A DNA stretch of 64,000 nucleotides, taken from Maritimibacter alkaliphilus HTCC2654 (GTDB lineage: Bacteria > Pseudomonadota > Alphaproteobacteria > Rhodobacterales > Rhodobacteraceae). A program made the translations under genes and the position numbers. Under the pieces are notes generated by a model, which saw only the letters and a program-made list of their open reading frames with translations, did not search any database and was not told the origin of the DNA. Shown piece after piece: positions 16,321-25,562 of the stretch. How positions within the stretch are numbered: the first letter of the stretch is position 1; the number at the start of each line of letters is the position of its first letter. The stretch is taken from NCBI RefSeq assembly GCF_000152805.1, contig NZ_CH902578.1:2503074-2567073 (forward strand), given 5' to 3'.

Positions 16321-16839
16321 TTGGGCGCACGCGTAAGCACCTGGGCAGACGGGCTTATCCGCCTGTCTGCCCTTGTCGGCACCATCGGCCTCGTCATCGA
16401 GGTGGTGGTGATCCTGATCGACGTCATCGGCCGTTTCTTCGGCAGCCCCCTGACCGGAGCGCAGGACATCAGCCAGATGAGCATGGTCCTGATCGTGTTC
16501 GGCGGCATGGCGCTGTGCGACAAGATCGGCGGTCACGTGAACGTCGACCTTCTTGAAAACGCCATGCCACGCTGGATGATCTGGGCCGGCGATTTCGCCT
16601 CGGCCGTCATCGGCGCGGTTATCTTCATCGGGATCGCATGGACCACTTGGTCTTCGATCTACCTGATGCGGTTCCAGCTTGGTGTCGTTCAGAAAACCAA
16701 CATCATTGACCTTCAATTCGACTGGTTCAAAGGCGCCATCGTCGTCATGTCGATCATCACCGCAATCGGGATGATCCTGCGCGCGATCGGATTGGTCCTG
16801 ACCGGCGACAACGGTCAAGAATCTCGAGGCCACGCATGA
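16321..16839 (+). CDS. TRAP transporter small permease (DctQ), second system
   Basis: A 172-residue, four-helix DctQ-type protein. The only workable start is TTG at 16321, three bases after the dctP stop, with an AGGG about 11 bases upstream; weak initiation may hold permease levels below those of the binding protein. The helices lie at roughly residues 15-38, 52-70, 87-108 and 135-157. The stop overlaps the dctM start by 4 bases (ATGA). It is the obligate partner of the following large permease. Confidence 0.88.
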   Translation: MGARVSTWADGLIRLSALVGTIGLVIEVVVILIDVIGRFFGSPLTGAQDISQMSMVLIVFGGMALCDKIGGHVNVDLLENAMPRWMIWAGDFASAVIGAVIFIGIAWTTWSSIYLMRFQLGVVQKTNIIDLQFDWFKGAIVVMSIITAIGMILRAIGLVLTGDNGQESRGHA

Positions 16840-18140
16840 GCGTTGAAATGATCGGCCTGCTCGGGCTGGTGGCGTTGTTCGTCCTGCTCGGGCTGCGCAT
16901 CCCCGTAGCCTTCGCCATGTTCACCGTCGGGTTCATCGGCAACATGATCCTGAACTCCCCGCAGGCCGCGATGAGCCAGCTCGCCTCGGACAGCTTCTCG
17001 CTTGCCGCGACCGTGGAACTGGTCGTCGTGCCGCTCTTCATCCTGATGGGCAACGTGGCCACCGAAACCGGGATGAGCCGTAAGCTTTACGATGCCGCCT
17101 ATGCCTGGATCGGATCGATCCGGGGCGGGCTGGCCTCGGCCACCGTCGTCGCCTGTGGTGGGTTCGCCGCCCTGTCCGGCTCGTCCGTCGCGTCGGCCCT
17201 GACCATCGGGCGCGTGTCGCTGTCGGAGATGGAGCGGTTCAAATACGACAACCGCCTGTCGACGGGCGTGGTTGCGGCCGGCGGGACGCTCGGCATTCTG
17301 ATCCCGCCTTCGACCGGGTTCGTGATCTATGCGCTGCTGACGCAGCAATCCATCGGCCGCCTGTTCCTCGCGGGCGTTCTGCCCGGCCTTCTGCTTTTGT
17401 CCATGTTCATCCTGACGATCCTCGTCATCACGTGGTTCAAGCCGGAGATGGGGCCGAAAGGCCCGAAAACGACCCTGTCCGACAAGATGCGGTCAACGGG
17501 TGGCGCGACCCCGATCCTGCTGGTCATCGTGCTGACCATCGGCGGCATCTACACCGGCATCTTCTCGCCCGTCGAAGCCTCGGCGGTCGGCGCGGGCCTC
17601 ATCATCCTGATCGGCGCACTGTCCGGCAAACTGACGCTCAAGACGTTCTGGAAAGCTGCGCAGGACAGCGTCGTGACCACCGCGACCGTCATGCTGATCC
17701 TGATTTCGGCCTACATGATCAAGACCTTCCTCGCCCTCAGCCACATTCCGCAATGGCTTGGCGGGTTCCTTGAAACCGCCGACATCTCCACGCTTGGCGT
17801 CTTGTCGATCATGCTGCTGATCTACCTGATCCTCGGCTGCTTCCTCGAAGGGTTCGCGATGATGGTGCTGTCGATGCCCATTTTCTTCCCTGTGGTGCAG
17901 CAGCTTGGCATCGATCCGATCTGGTTCGGTGTGCTGGTCGTTCTGACGTTGGAAATGGGCCTGATTTCACCGCCCGTGGGATTGAACGTGTTCATCGTGA
18001 AAAGCGTGGCGCCGAACGTGTCGCTCGGACGGATGTTCCGGGGCGTGGCACCCTTCTGGCTGGCCATGTTCATCACGCTCATCATCCTCGTCGCCTTCCC
18101 GCAGATTTCGCTGATCCTGCCGGACACGATGATTAACTGA
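16836..18140 (+). CDS. TRAP transporter large permease (DctM), second system
   Basis: A 434-residue DctM-type permease with about twelve transmembrane segments. The family segments CGGFAALSGSSVA and AAGGTLGILIPPS are visible. It is translationally coupled on both sides: a 4-base overlap with dctQ and a 1-base overlap with the alpha/beta hydrolase gene. This tight coupling suggests that the hydrolase acts on the imported compound or its first product. Confidence 0.95.
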   Translation: MSVEMIGLLGLVALFVLLGLRIPVAFAMFTVGFIGNMILNSPQAAMSQLASDSFSLAATVELVVVPLFILMGNVATETGMSRKLYDAAYAWIGSIRGGLASATVVACGGFAALSGSSVASALTIGRVSLSEMERFKYDNRLSTGVVAAGGTLGILIPPSTGFVIYALLTQQSIGRLFLAGVLPGLLLLSMFILTILVITWFKPEMGPKGPKTTLSDKMRSTGGATPILLVIVLTIGGIYTGIFSPVEASAVGAGLIILIGALSGKLTLKTFWKAAQDSVVTTATVMLILISAYMIKTFLALSHIPQWLGGFLETADISTLGVLSIMLLIYLILGCFLEGFAMMVLSMPIFFPVVQQLGIDPIWFGVLVVLTLEMGLISPPVGLNVFIVKSVAPNVSLGRMFRGVAPFWLAMFITLIILVAFPQISLILPDTMIN

Positions 18141-18814
18141 TGACCGCGATCCTGATCCCCGGCCTGCTGTGCGACGGGTTCTGCTGGGAACCCGTCACCG
18201 CCAGAATGCCCGCCTACGTGGCCGAAGTCTCGTCGCAGGACCGGATCGAGCAGATGGCGGTCGATTGCCTTGCCATCGCCGAGGGGCCGCTCGAGGTCGC
18301 CGGGCATTCGATGGGGGCCCGCGTCGCGATGGAAATGGCGCGGATCGCACCCGGGCGCGTGCGCAAACTCGCGCTTCTCGACACAGGTTTCGGGCCGCTC
18401 AAGGACGGCGAGACCGAGAAGCGGGCGGACATCGTGGCCTATGCCCATGAACACGGGATGCAGGCCTTGGCCGACCGATGGTTGCCGCCGATGGTGTATG
18501 AACCGAACCAGACGCCGACGCTCATGGGTGCTTTGACCGAAATGGTCCTGCGCAAGACGCCTGAGCAACATGAACGGCAAATTCATGCTTTGGTGCACCG
18601 GCCCGATGCCTCGGCGTATCTGGATCAGATCGCCTGTCCGACGCTGGTGATGGTCGGGCGGCAGGATGCATGGTCGCCCGTCGAACAGCACGAGGAGATG
18701 GTGAAGCTGATACCCGACGTGCGGCTGGAGATCATCGAAGAGGCCGGCCATTTCGCGCCTGTCGAGCGCCCGAACGAGGTCGCGGACCTTCTGGTGCCGT
18801 TTCTGAAAGGGTAA
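18140..18814 (+). CDS. Alpha/beta hydrolase in TRAP operon
   Basis: A 224-residue alpha/beta hydrolase. The nucleophile elbow GHSMG is at about residues 55-59, a late Asp is in GRQDAWSP, and the catalytic His is in EEAGHFAPVE, completing the triad. There is no signal peptide, so it acts in the cytoplasm. The start overlaps the dctM stop by 1 base. Small hydrolases of this type cleave esters, lactones or ring-cleavage products; in an aromatic acid cluster a lactonase or esterase role is attractive, but the sequence does not specify the substrate. Its short length leaves only a small cap domain. Confidence 0.85.
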   Translation: MTAILIPGLLCDGFCWEPVTARMPAYVAEVSSQDRIEQMAVDCLAIAEGPLEVAGHSMGARVAMEMARIAPGRVRKLALLDTGFGPLKDGETEKRADIVAYAHEHGMQALADRWLPPMVYEPNQTPTLMGALTEMVLRKTPEQHERQIHALVHRPDASAYLDQIACPTLVMVGRQDAWSPVEQHEEMVKLIPDVRLEIIEEAGHFAPVERPNEVADLLVPFLKG

Positions 18815-18818
18815 CCTT

Positions 18819-19142
18819 ATGTTTTTTCTCATGGAAAACATCCATCACCCCGGCAAACAGGACGAGCGGGACCGCCTGCGACCCGATCACCGCGATTGGG
18901 TCGGGTCCGGGGGAAACGGGCTGTGTTCGGTCCTGATCGGCTCGGCGCTTTGGAATGACGACGGGGACGCGATCGGTCACTGGGGCGTGCTGGAGGCCGA
19001 CACGCTTGCGGATGCACGCACTTTCGCCGAAGGCGACCCGTTCTACACGCAGGGGGTCGTCGCAGACCTCAAACTGACCCGTCTGGCGGACGGTTTTCAG
19101 GCCCAGCGCATATCGGAGCGCATGAGTCCCGCGATTCCGTAA
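18819..19142 (+). CDS. YCII-family small protein
   Basis: A 107-residue protein resembling the YCII (YciI-like) family, which has a ferredoxin-like alpha+beta fold often found beside catabolic enzymes. The His-Arg/Asp segment RPDHRDWV near residue 21 and the [20 protein letters not shown] segment match the family layout, although the start differs from the usual YciI pattern. It begins 4 bases after the hydrolase stop and is surely in the same operon. Some family members act as dehalogenases or muconolactone isomerase-like enzymes; here the function is open. Confidence 0.75.
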   Translation: MFFLMENIHHPGKQDERDRLRPDHRDWVGSGGNGLCSVLIGSALWNDDGDAIGHWGVLEADTLADARTFAEGDPFYTQGVVADLKLTRLADGFQAQRISERMSPAIP

Positions 19143-19198
19143 CTGGACCCACACGGGCCGGGGCGCTATGTGCAGGGAAACCGCACATGAGGCCTGCC

Positions 19199-19894
19199 AT
19201 GACTTTCGACCGTTCCATCAAGATCGCCCCGTCGATCCTGTCCGCCGATTTCGCCAACTTCGGCGAGGAAATCCGCGCGATCGAAGCTCAGGGCGCGGAC
19301 TGGGTGCATGTCGACGTGATGGACGGGCATTTCGTTCCGAACCTCACCTTCGGCCCGCCCGCCGTCAAAGCGTTCCGCCCGCATGTGAAGACCGTCATGG
19401 ACGTCCACCTCATGATCGCGCCGGTCGACCCCTACATCGACGCCTATGCCGAGGCGGGGGCCGATATCCTGACTGCGCATATCGAGGCCGGGCCGCACAC
19501 CCACCGGACGCTTCAGGCCATTCGGGGCGCGGGAATGAAGGCGGGGGTCGCGCTCAACCCCGGCACGCCGGCGGACGCGGTCGAGCACCTGCTGGATCTG
19601 ACCGACCTGATTTGCGTGATGACCGTTAACCCCGGTTTCGGCGGTCAGAAGTTCATCGACATGACCGCCAAGGTGCGCCGCCTGCGTGAGATGATCGGTG
19701 ATCGTCCGGTCCACATCGAAATCGACGGTGGCGTCGATCCGACGACGGCCCCCTTGGTGGTCGAGGCGGGTGCGGACGCGCTCGTCGCCGGGTCCGCCGT
19801 GTTCAAGGGCGGTTCGGTGGGCAATCCGGACGTTTACGGCGACAATATCCGCGCCATCCGCGCGGCGGCGGAAGGCGCGCGCAAGGCAGCCTAG
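19199..19894 (+). CDS. rpe: Ribulose-phosphate 3-epimerase
   Basis: A 231-residue TIM-barrel enzyme that interconverts ribulose-5-phosphate and xylulose-5-phosphate in the pentose phosphate and Calvin pathways. The metal-site and catalytic segments are all visible: [37 protein letters not shown] and EIDGGV. The ATG at 19199 is chosen over one 12 bases earlier because GAGG sits at the right distance only for the former and the product then begins [12 protein letters not shown] as in relatives. It converges with the lytic transglycosylase gene, overlapping it by 4 bases at the stops. Confidence 0.96.
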   Translation: MTFDRSIKIAPSILSADFANFGEEIRAIEAQGADWVHVDVMDGHFVPNLTFGPPAVKAFRPHVKTVMDVHLMIAPVDPYIDAYAEAGADILTAHIEAGPHTHRTLQAIRGAGMKAGVALNPGTPADAVEHLLDLTDLICVMTVNPGFGGQKFIDMTAKVRRLREMIGDRPVHIEIDGGVDPTTAPLVVEAGADALVAGSAVFKGGSVGNPDVYGDNIRAIRAAAEGARKAA

Positions 19895-21057
19895 GCCGCG
19901 CCGCCTTTTTCACGCAGAAGGTCTAGGACCGTGCCCGACAGGTAACCGTCGGGCACCAGCCCTTCATCGGTCTGGAAAGCGCGCACGGCGCGGCCCGTGT
20001 TGGGGCCGCGCATTCCATCGACGCCCTGCGTCGAATAGCCAAGACCGCTGAGCAGTTCCTGCGCCTCGCGCACCTCGCTTCGGGTCAGAACGCGATCATC
20101 GAAAGGCCATGGTTGCACCAGCCCCTTGTGGCCACCGATCCGGTCAGCCAGCACTCCGACACCCAGCACATAGGCTTCGGCATTGTTGTAGCGAAGAAGC
20201 GCATGGGCATTGCGCAAGAGCATGACGGCCACTCCGCGCGCCCCTGCCGGCAGCAGGATCGATCCGACGCCATAATCCGGCAGCCTGTCCCCCGTCACGG
20301 TCCGAACACCGCGATCATCCCAGAACGGGGCGCCATGCGCCTGATCCATTCCGACGAGCGCATAGTCGAACCCTTCCGGCAACGACACCTCGTAGCCCCA
20401 GGGCTGCCCCCGCCGCCATCCGTGCTTGGACAGGTAATTCGCGATGGACGCGACCGCGTCGGTCGGGTCGTTCGACCAGATGTTCTTGCGCCCGTCGCCA
20501 TCGAAATCGACGGCGAAGTTCAGAAAGCTCGACGGCATGAATTGCCCGTGACCCATCGCACCGGCCCATGACCCGACCATCTTTTCGGGCGTCGTGTGGC
20601 CGGATTGAAGGATACGAAGGGCTGCGACCAGTTCATCCTCGAAAAACGCCTGCCGGCTGCCGCGCCACGCCAGCGTCGCGAGGGCGGACAGGATGGGCAC
20701 CGAACCCCGGTTCACGCCATAGCCGGATTCCAGCCCCCAGATCGCGGCGACGACTTCGGGTTCTACCCCGAACCGGCGCTCGATCTCGATGAACAGTTCC
20801 CGGCGCTTGCGAAGGGCGGTGCGGCCATTGCGAACACGCTCCTCCGATGCGGCGATGTCGAGGTATTCCCAGATCGGCAGGACGAATTCCGACTGGTTCA
20901 TCTGCCGTTCGACGACATCGGGCAGGAACTGCGCGGACCCCATCGCCTTGTCGAAAACGTCTGCCTGGATCATGCGACCCAGCGCGCGCGGGCGAACCAC
21001 GCGCGCAATCCAGTCATGGAAATCCGCCTGACTTATGTCAGATTGCGGGACGGTCAT
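19891..21057 (-). CDS. Lytic murein transglycosylase (MltB-like) without signal peptide
   Basis: A 388-residue SLT_2/MltB-type protein. The catalytic Glu is in [11 protein letters not shown] and the downstream [13 protein letters not shown] segment is intact; a C-terminal peptidoglycan-binding_1 domain (about 325-388) ends the chain. MltB enzymes cleave glycan strands in the periplasm with formation of 1,6-anhydromuramic ends. The N-terminus [14 protein letters not shown] has no signal peptide or lipobox, although the start is well supported (GAGGAG 7 bases upstream, 33 bases after the rnr stop). Either export uses another route, or the true start or a leader has been lost. Confidence 0.9.
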   Translation of the reverse strand: MTVPQSDISQADFHDWIARVVRPRALGRMIQADVFDKAMGSAQFLPDVVERQMNQSEFVLPIWEYLDIAASEERVRNGRTALRKRRELFIEIERRFGVEPEVVAAIWGLESGYGVNRGSVPILSALATLAWRGSRQAFFEDELVAALRILQSGHTTPEKMVGSWAGAMGHGQFMPSSFLNFAVDFDGDGRKNIWSNDPTDAVASIANYLSKHGWRRGQPWGYEVSLPEGFDYALVGMDQAHGAPFWDDRGVRTVTGDRLPDYGVGSILLPAGARGVAVMLLRNAHALLRYNNAEAYVLGVGVLADRIGGHKGLVQPWPFDDRVLTRSEVREAQELLSGLGYSTQGVDGMRGPNTGRAVRAFQTDEGLVPDGYLSGTVLDLLREKGGAA

Positions 21058-21071
21058 GCTCCAACTCCTCG

Positions 21072-21087
21072 CGTCGCCGGAGCGACG
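21072..21087 (-). other. Small hairpin between rnr and transglycosylase gene
   Basis: A 6-bp GC stem (CGTCGC at 21072-21077, GCGACG at 21082-21087) with a 4-base loop fills the short gap between the two genes. No T-run follows on the minus strand, so readthrough is expected. Confidence 0.4.
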
Positions 21088-21090
21088 TTC

Positions 21091-23346
21091 TTATTTCCGC
21101 GTTCGACGCACCTTGGCACGTGTTTTCGCTGATTTTTTTCCGGCTCGCGCAGGTTTTCTCCTTACGCCTTTCCCGCCCGGGGTGCGACCTGTCGTTTTGA
21201 CAGGTTTGCCAGCAACTTCAAGAAGCTGGAACATGAGACCACCTGTCACAGGCACCGCTTCCGAAAGCCTGACAAGGACCGGAAGGCCCACCGTCAGCTC
21301 CAATCCGGAGCGCTCGCCGACAAGGCTCTGCGACGGCTCTTCGTAGCGGAAATATTCCGCCCCGATGCTTGAAACCGGCACCAATCCATCGGCGCCTGTT
21401 TCATCGAGCCTGACGAAAATCCCGAATCGTTGGACGCCCGCGATGCGCCCGGTCATCTCGTTCCCGACGCGATCCGACAGGAAGGCGGCAAGGTAACGGT
21501 CGGTCGTATCGCGTTCCGCTTCCATCGACCGCCGCTCGGTCTGCGAGATATGGGTCGCCGTCGCCTCCAACTGGTCGATGTCGTCCTGCGACAGACCATC
21601 GGTGCCCCAGTTGTGCCCCGAGATCAGCGCGCGGTGCACGATCAGGTCGGAATACCGGCGGATCGGCGAAGTGAAATGCGCGTAGTTCTTCAACGCCAGA
21701 CCGAAGTGGCCGAAGTTCTGCGGGAAGTAATAGGCCTGCGTCATCGACCGCAGCGTCGACATATTGATGAGTTCGTCGAATTCGCTGCCTTCGGCCTGAG
21801 ACAGAAGTTGGTTCAGGTGCCGGGTCTGAAGCACCTGCCCTTTCGCCAGCGTGAAGCCCGAGGCTTGCGCCACCTCCCGCAAGGCTTCGAGTTTTTCCTG
21901 CGATGGTTCCTCGTGCACCCGATACAGAAGCGGGCGGCCAAGCCGGTTGAGTTCCTCGGCCGCGGCGACGTTGGCCAGAACCATCATTTCTTCGATCAGC
22001 CTGTGGGCGTCGAACCGTTCGGCGAACCGCACGCTTTCGACCTTGCCTTCGTCCGAGAGCACGATCTTGCGCTCCGGCAGATCGAGGTCGAGCGGCTGAC
22101 GCGCCTCGCGCGCCCGGCGCAGGGCAAAGTAGGCGTCGTAAAGCGGCGTGATGACCTCATCCATGAACGGCGCGACCTTGTCGTTCGGGCTGCCGTCCTG
22201 CGCCTGCTGCACCTCGCCGTAGTTCAGAGAGGCGTGAGATTGCATTAGGCCGCGAATGAACGAATGGCTTTTCTTTTCGCCCTGCGCGTCGATGACGATC
22301 CGGGCCGCCAGCACGGCACGCGGCACGCCTTCGTGCAACGAACAGAGATCGCCGGACAGCCGGTCCGGCAGCATCGGCACAACCCGGTCGGGGAAATAGC
22401 TGGAGTTGCCGCGATTGCGCGCCTCACGGTCCAGGGCGGACCCCGGCGTGACGTAATGGGCCACATCCGCAATGGCGACCCAGATGACGAAACCTCCGGG
22501 GTTCTTCGGGTTGTCGTCGGGATGGGCATAGACCGCATCGTCGTGGTCGCGGGCATCATGCGGGTCGATGGTGATGAGCGGCAGGTGACGCAGATCTTCG
22601 CGCCCTTTCAGTCCCGCGGGCTTCATCTTGTCGGCTTCCGCGATCACCTCATCCGGGAATTCATCGGGAATGCCGTGCTGATGAATGGCGATGAGCGAGA
22701 CGGCACGCGGCGCGGTGGGGTCGCCCAGACGCGCGACGATCTGCGCGCGCGGCAGGCCCATCTGGCCTTTCGGGCCGGATTGCTTGGCCTCGACCAGCTC
22801 ACCATCCGTGGCACCGTTCACGGCACCTTCCGGCACCATCCATTCCTTGTCCGATCCCTTGTCGACGGGAATGATCCGCCCGCCTTCGTGGCCTTTGCGG
22901 TAGATGCCAAGGATGCGGCGGGCGTTCTCGCCGATCCTGCGAATAAGCCGCGCCTCGTAGTCGTGGTCGCCGCCATCCACCTCGGTCATCCGACACAACA
23001 GGCGGTCGCCCTTCTTCAGCGCGGGATCGCCTTGCTTTGCCACGTACAGCACGCGCGGCTTGTCGCCCTCCCCCTGCCACTCCAGCGGGTCTGCGAAGAT
23101 GTCGCCGTCAGGCGTGATCTCGGACACTTCGAGGATCGACACGGGCGGCAGTTTGTCCGGATCGCGATAGGTCTTTTTCCGCTTTTCCAGATGCCCCTCC
23201 GCCTCAAGCTCCTTGAGCAGGCGCTTCAGGTCGATCCTGTCCTGCCCCTTGATGCCGAAGGCCCGCGCGATATCGCGCTTGGAGGTCTGGGTCGGGTTCT
23301 CGGAAATCCACGCGAGGATTTCCTCTTTGCTGGGAATACGTGCCAT
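21091..23346 (-). CDS. rnr: Ribonuclease R
   Basis: A 751-residue RNase II/R-family 3'-5' exoribonuclease that degrades structured RNA. Domain order is an N-terminal winged helix (residues about 1-60), cold-shock domains, the RNB catalytic domain with the acidic cluster ITIDPHDARDHDDAV near residue 280, an S1 domain (about 620-700), and a Lys/Arg-rich tail (about 715-751) that in other bacteria helps unwind duplexes. Length and layout are normal. It is followed closely by the lytic transglycosylase gene. Confidence 0.96.
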   Translation of the reverse strand: MARIPSKEEILAWISENPTQTSKRDIARAFGIKGQDRIDLKRLLKELEAEGHLEKRKKTYRDPDKLPPVSILEVSEITPDGDIFADPLEWQGEGDKPRVLYVAKQGDPALKKGDRLLCRMTEVDGGDHDYEARLIRRIGENARRILGIYRKGHEGGRIIPVDKGSDKEWMVPEGAVNGATDGELVEAKQSGPKGQMGLPRAQIVARLGDPTAPRAVSLIAIHQHGIPDEFPDEVIAEADKMKPAGLKGREDLRHLPLITIDPHDARDHDDAVYAHPDDNPKNPGGFVIWVAIADVAHYVTPGSALDREARNRGNSSYFPDRVVPMLPDRLSGDLCSLHEGVPRAVLAARIVIDAQGEKKSHSFIRGLMQSHASLNYGEVQQAQDGSPNDKVAPFMDEVITPLYDAYFALRRAREARQPLDLDLPERKIVLSDEGKVESVRFAERFDAHRLIEEMMVLANVAAAEELNRLGRPLLYRVHEEPSQEKLEALREVAQASGFTLAKGQVLQTRHLNQLLSQAEGSEFDELINMSTLRSMTQAYYFPQNFGHFGLALKNYAHFTSPIRRYSDLIVHRALISGHNWGTDGLSQDDIDQLEATATHISQTERRSMEAERDTTDRYLAAFLSDRVGNEMTGRIAGVQRFGIFVRLDETGADGLVPVSSIGAEYFRYEEPSQSLVGERSGLELTVGLPVLVRLSEAVPVTGGLMFQLLEVAGKPVKTTGRTPGGKGVRRKPARAGKKSAKTRAKVRRTRK

Positions 23347-23377
23347 GTCATCGGCGTATCACGGCGCCACGAGGCCG

Positions 23378-23953
23378 TCAGTCGGAAAGTCGTGCGAGAT
23401 CCGAGGCCGTATCGACGTCATCCAGCAAAGGCAGGTAGGCAGGCGGCGGGCAGGTCGCCAACGTGTCGGACAGGGCGTTTTCCGTAGACCAGCGGACACC
23501 TTGGAACAGGTTTGCCGGTATGGGCCGCCGGGTGTCGAGGCCGATGGCCCAGAAACCCCCGTCGCTTGCGGGACCGATCACTGCCTTGTGCCGCGCGATC
23601 AACTCGAACCCCCGTGCGACGTGATCGCGGGTCAGTCCGGGGATATCCGTGCCGACGACAAGCACCGGGCCGGGCGGGGCCACCCTGAACGCACGCGCCA
23701 TGCGATCACCCAGGTCACCCGGTCCTTGTGGAATGCGGAGGGCACGTGGAATCAAAGCCGACGTCATGGCGCGGTTCGGCGCAACCGCCAGCACGACCGT
23801 CCATCGCTCATGCGCAAGCGTGCGAACCATGGTTGCGATCCGGTGGCGAACCCAGAGTGCTGCGGGCAAAGCGCCGATATCCGCAGCCAGCCGCGTCTTG
23901 ACCAGACCCGGTCGCGGTTCCTTGCACATGATGACAAGCGTGTGCGCGGCCAT
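23378..23953 (-). CDS. DUF2064/TIGR04282-type glycosyltransferase
   Basis: A 191-residue protein of the DUF2064 family, a nucleotidyl/glycosyltransferase-A-like fold. The N-terminal KEPRPGLVKTRLA segment resembles the nucleotide-binding loop of that fold, and VVGTDIPGL holds the likely metal Asp. The ATG at 23953 is preferred because GGAGG lies 7-8 bases upstream; the frame stays open further up but that part is antisense to rnd. Related proteins are annotated as arsenosugar biosynthesis glycosyltransferases. It is divergent from rnd and ends 31 bases past the rnr start, so it may be co-transcribed with rnr. Confidence 0.85.
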   Translation of the reverse strand: MAAHTLVIMCKEPRPGLVKTRLAADIGALPAALWVRHRIATMVRTLAHERWTVVLAVAPNRAMTSALIPRALRIPQGPGDLGDRMARAFRVAPPGPVLVVGTDIPGLTRDHVARGFELIARHKAVIGPASDGGFWAIGLDTRRPIPANLFQGVRWSTENALSDTLATCPPPAYLPLLDDVDTASDLARLSD

Positions 23954-24088
23954 ATGCCGACCTCCATTCGGACCGCCAATGAGGCATGGTTCCGCCGGAA
24001 CAGCCAGCGGAAAGACGCAGGTCGCGGCCGGGCGCCGGAGTTGATCCGCAGAACCGCGCGCCGTATCACGAAGGAAACGGAGGCTCCC

Positions 24089-24700
24089 ATGGCGAACCAT
24101 CTTTACAAATGCGATCTGCCGGACGGGCTCGACCTTGGCCCCGTTGTGGCCATCGATTGCGAGACAATGGGCCTGAACCCCCACCGGGACAGGCTTTGCG
24201 TCGTCCAGATGTCGGGCGGTGACGGCCACGCACATATGGTGCAGGTCGAACGGGGACAGACCGAGGCGCCGAATTTGACCGCGATGCTCACCGATCCGAA
24301 CGTCCTGAAGATCTTTCACTTCGGCAGATTCGATATCGCCGCCCTGCTCAATGCGTTCGGCGTCGTCACCGCGCCGGTCTATTGCACCAAGATCGCGTCC
24401 AAGCTGATCCGAACCTACACGGACCGGCACGGCCTTAAGACCCTGCTCGAAGAGATCCTCCGAATCGATATCTCTAAGTATCAGCAGCAGACGGACTGGG
24501 GCGCGCGGGAACTGACCGAAGCGCAGCTCGACTATGCCGCATCCGACGTTCTTTACCTGCATCGCCTGCGCGAAAAGCTGGACGGGCGGCTTGCCCGCGA
24601 AGGCCGGGCGGAGCTTGCTCAGGCCTGCTTCGACTTCCTGCCCGCGCGTGCGCAGCTCGATCTGGCCGGTTGGCCGGATACCGACATCTTCACTCACTAA
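24089..24700 (+). CDS. rnd: Ribonuclease D, short form
   Basis: A 203-residue DEDDy 3'-5' exonuclease. The three Exo motifs are visible: AIDCETMGL (Exo I), HFGRFDIAALL (Exo II) and DYAASDVLYL (Exo III with the Tyr). The HRDC domains of E. coli RNase D are absent, as is normal for the short alphaproteobacterial form. The ATG at 24089 follows GGAGG at 6 bases. It would trim tRNA and other small RNA 3' ends. In many Rhodobacteraceae this gene is followed by the lptC-lptA-lptB export genes; here hpf follows instead. Confidence 0.95.
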   Translation: MANHLYKCDLPDGLDLGPVVAIDCETMGLNPHRDRLCVVQMSGGDGHAHMVQVERGQTEAPNLTAMLTDPNVLKIFHFGRFDIAALLNAFGVVTAPVYCTKIASKLIRTYTDRHGLKTLLEEILRIDISKYQQQTDWGARELTEAQLDYAASDVLYLHRLREKLDGRLAREGRAELAQACFDFLPARAQLDLAGWPDTDIFTH

Positions 24701-24789
24701 AGGCTGCCTTCGCAGCATCTTATGTGGATTGACATGGGTTCAAATCGGGCGCTGAATGAAGTTGATGCATGAGTACGCGCCACTTGTTT

Positions 24790-24818
24790 CGTGCTGCAAG
24801 AGAACCACTCGCAGCACG
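24790..24818. other. Inverted repeat upstream of hpf
   Basis: CGTGCTGC (24790-24797) and GCAGCACG (24811-24818) form a perfect 8-bp stem with a 13-base loop in the 238-base gap between rnd and hpf. A smaller GCTGC/GCAGC hairpin sits right after the rnd stop. The rest of the gap holds no gene that I can see. The larger repeat could be an operator or a leader structure for hpf. Confidence 0.4.
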
Positions 24819-24938
24819 TCATGCGCCCAGGGAAACCGGGCGGCGCGCCTCGCACAACTCCCTGAAATCCGTCCCTTTTTCGTGTCTTTGCGCGCGTCGC
24901 GCTAAGGCTCGGGGGCATTCCATCCAAGAGGAGGAAAC

Positions 24939-25514
24939 ATGCAGTATCAAATCAGTGGCAAGCAGATCGACATCGGCGAGGCGCTTCAGGTCTATGTGAA
25001 AGACGGACTGGGTGCCGTGGTCGAAAAATACGCCGAACGGCCGACCGATGCGCATGTGATTTTCTCCAAGGTGGCGAGCGAATTCTCATGCGAGGCCATC
25101 GTGCACCTGTCGACCGGCCTGACGGCGCAAGCCTCGGCCAAATCGCACGATATCCACTCGGCTTTCGACCAATGCGCTGAAAAGATGGAGAAACAGCTTC
25201 GCCGTTACAAACGCCGTCTGAAAGACCATCACAAAGCGCGCGTTGACCCGGTTGAAGTTTTCGGAGGGGCCTCGTATATCCTCGCCGCGGAAGATGGGTC
25301 CGACTCGTCGGAACCCGAAGGCATGGAGCCAATGATCATCGCCGAGATGGAGACGCGGATCCCCGCGCTTTCGGTTGGCGAAGCGGTCATGCAGATGGAG
25401 TTGGCCCATGCGCCGGTTCTGGTCTTCCGCAACGAAAAATCGAACGGCGTGAACGTTGTGTATCGCCGTGAAGACGGAAACATCGGTTGGATCGACCCCG
25501 GCAACCTCGCCTGA
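24939..25514 (+). CDS. hpf: Long-form ribosome hibernation promoting factor
   Basis: A 191-residue long HPF. The N-terminal RaiA/YfiA domain (about 1-100, with the basic KRRLKDHHK end) binds the decoding centre of the 30S subunit, and the C-terminal domain (about 130-190, IAEMETRIPALSVGEAVMQM) dimerises two ribosomes into inactive 100S particles in stationary phase. The ATG follows AGAGGAGG. It is followed by ptsN after 48 bases, a pairing widespread in proteobacteria. Confidence 0.95.
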   Translation: MQYQISGKQIDIGEALQVYVKDGLGAVVEKYAERPTDAHVIFSKVASEFSCEAIVHLSTGLTAQASAKSHDIHSAFDQCAEKMEKQLRRYKRRLKDHHKARVDPVEVFGGASYILAAEDGSDSSEPEGMEPMIIAEMETRIPALSVGEAVMQMELAHAPVLVFRNEKSNGVNVVYRREDGNIGWIDPGNLA

Positions 25515-25562
25515 GTTTGGCAGGTTAGAGCAGGAACAGGCCCGGGTCAGCAAGTGGGACTT

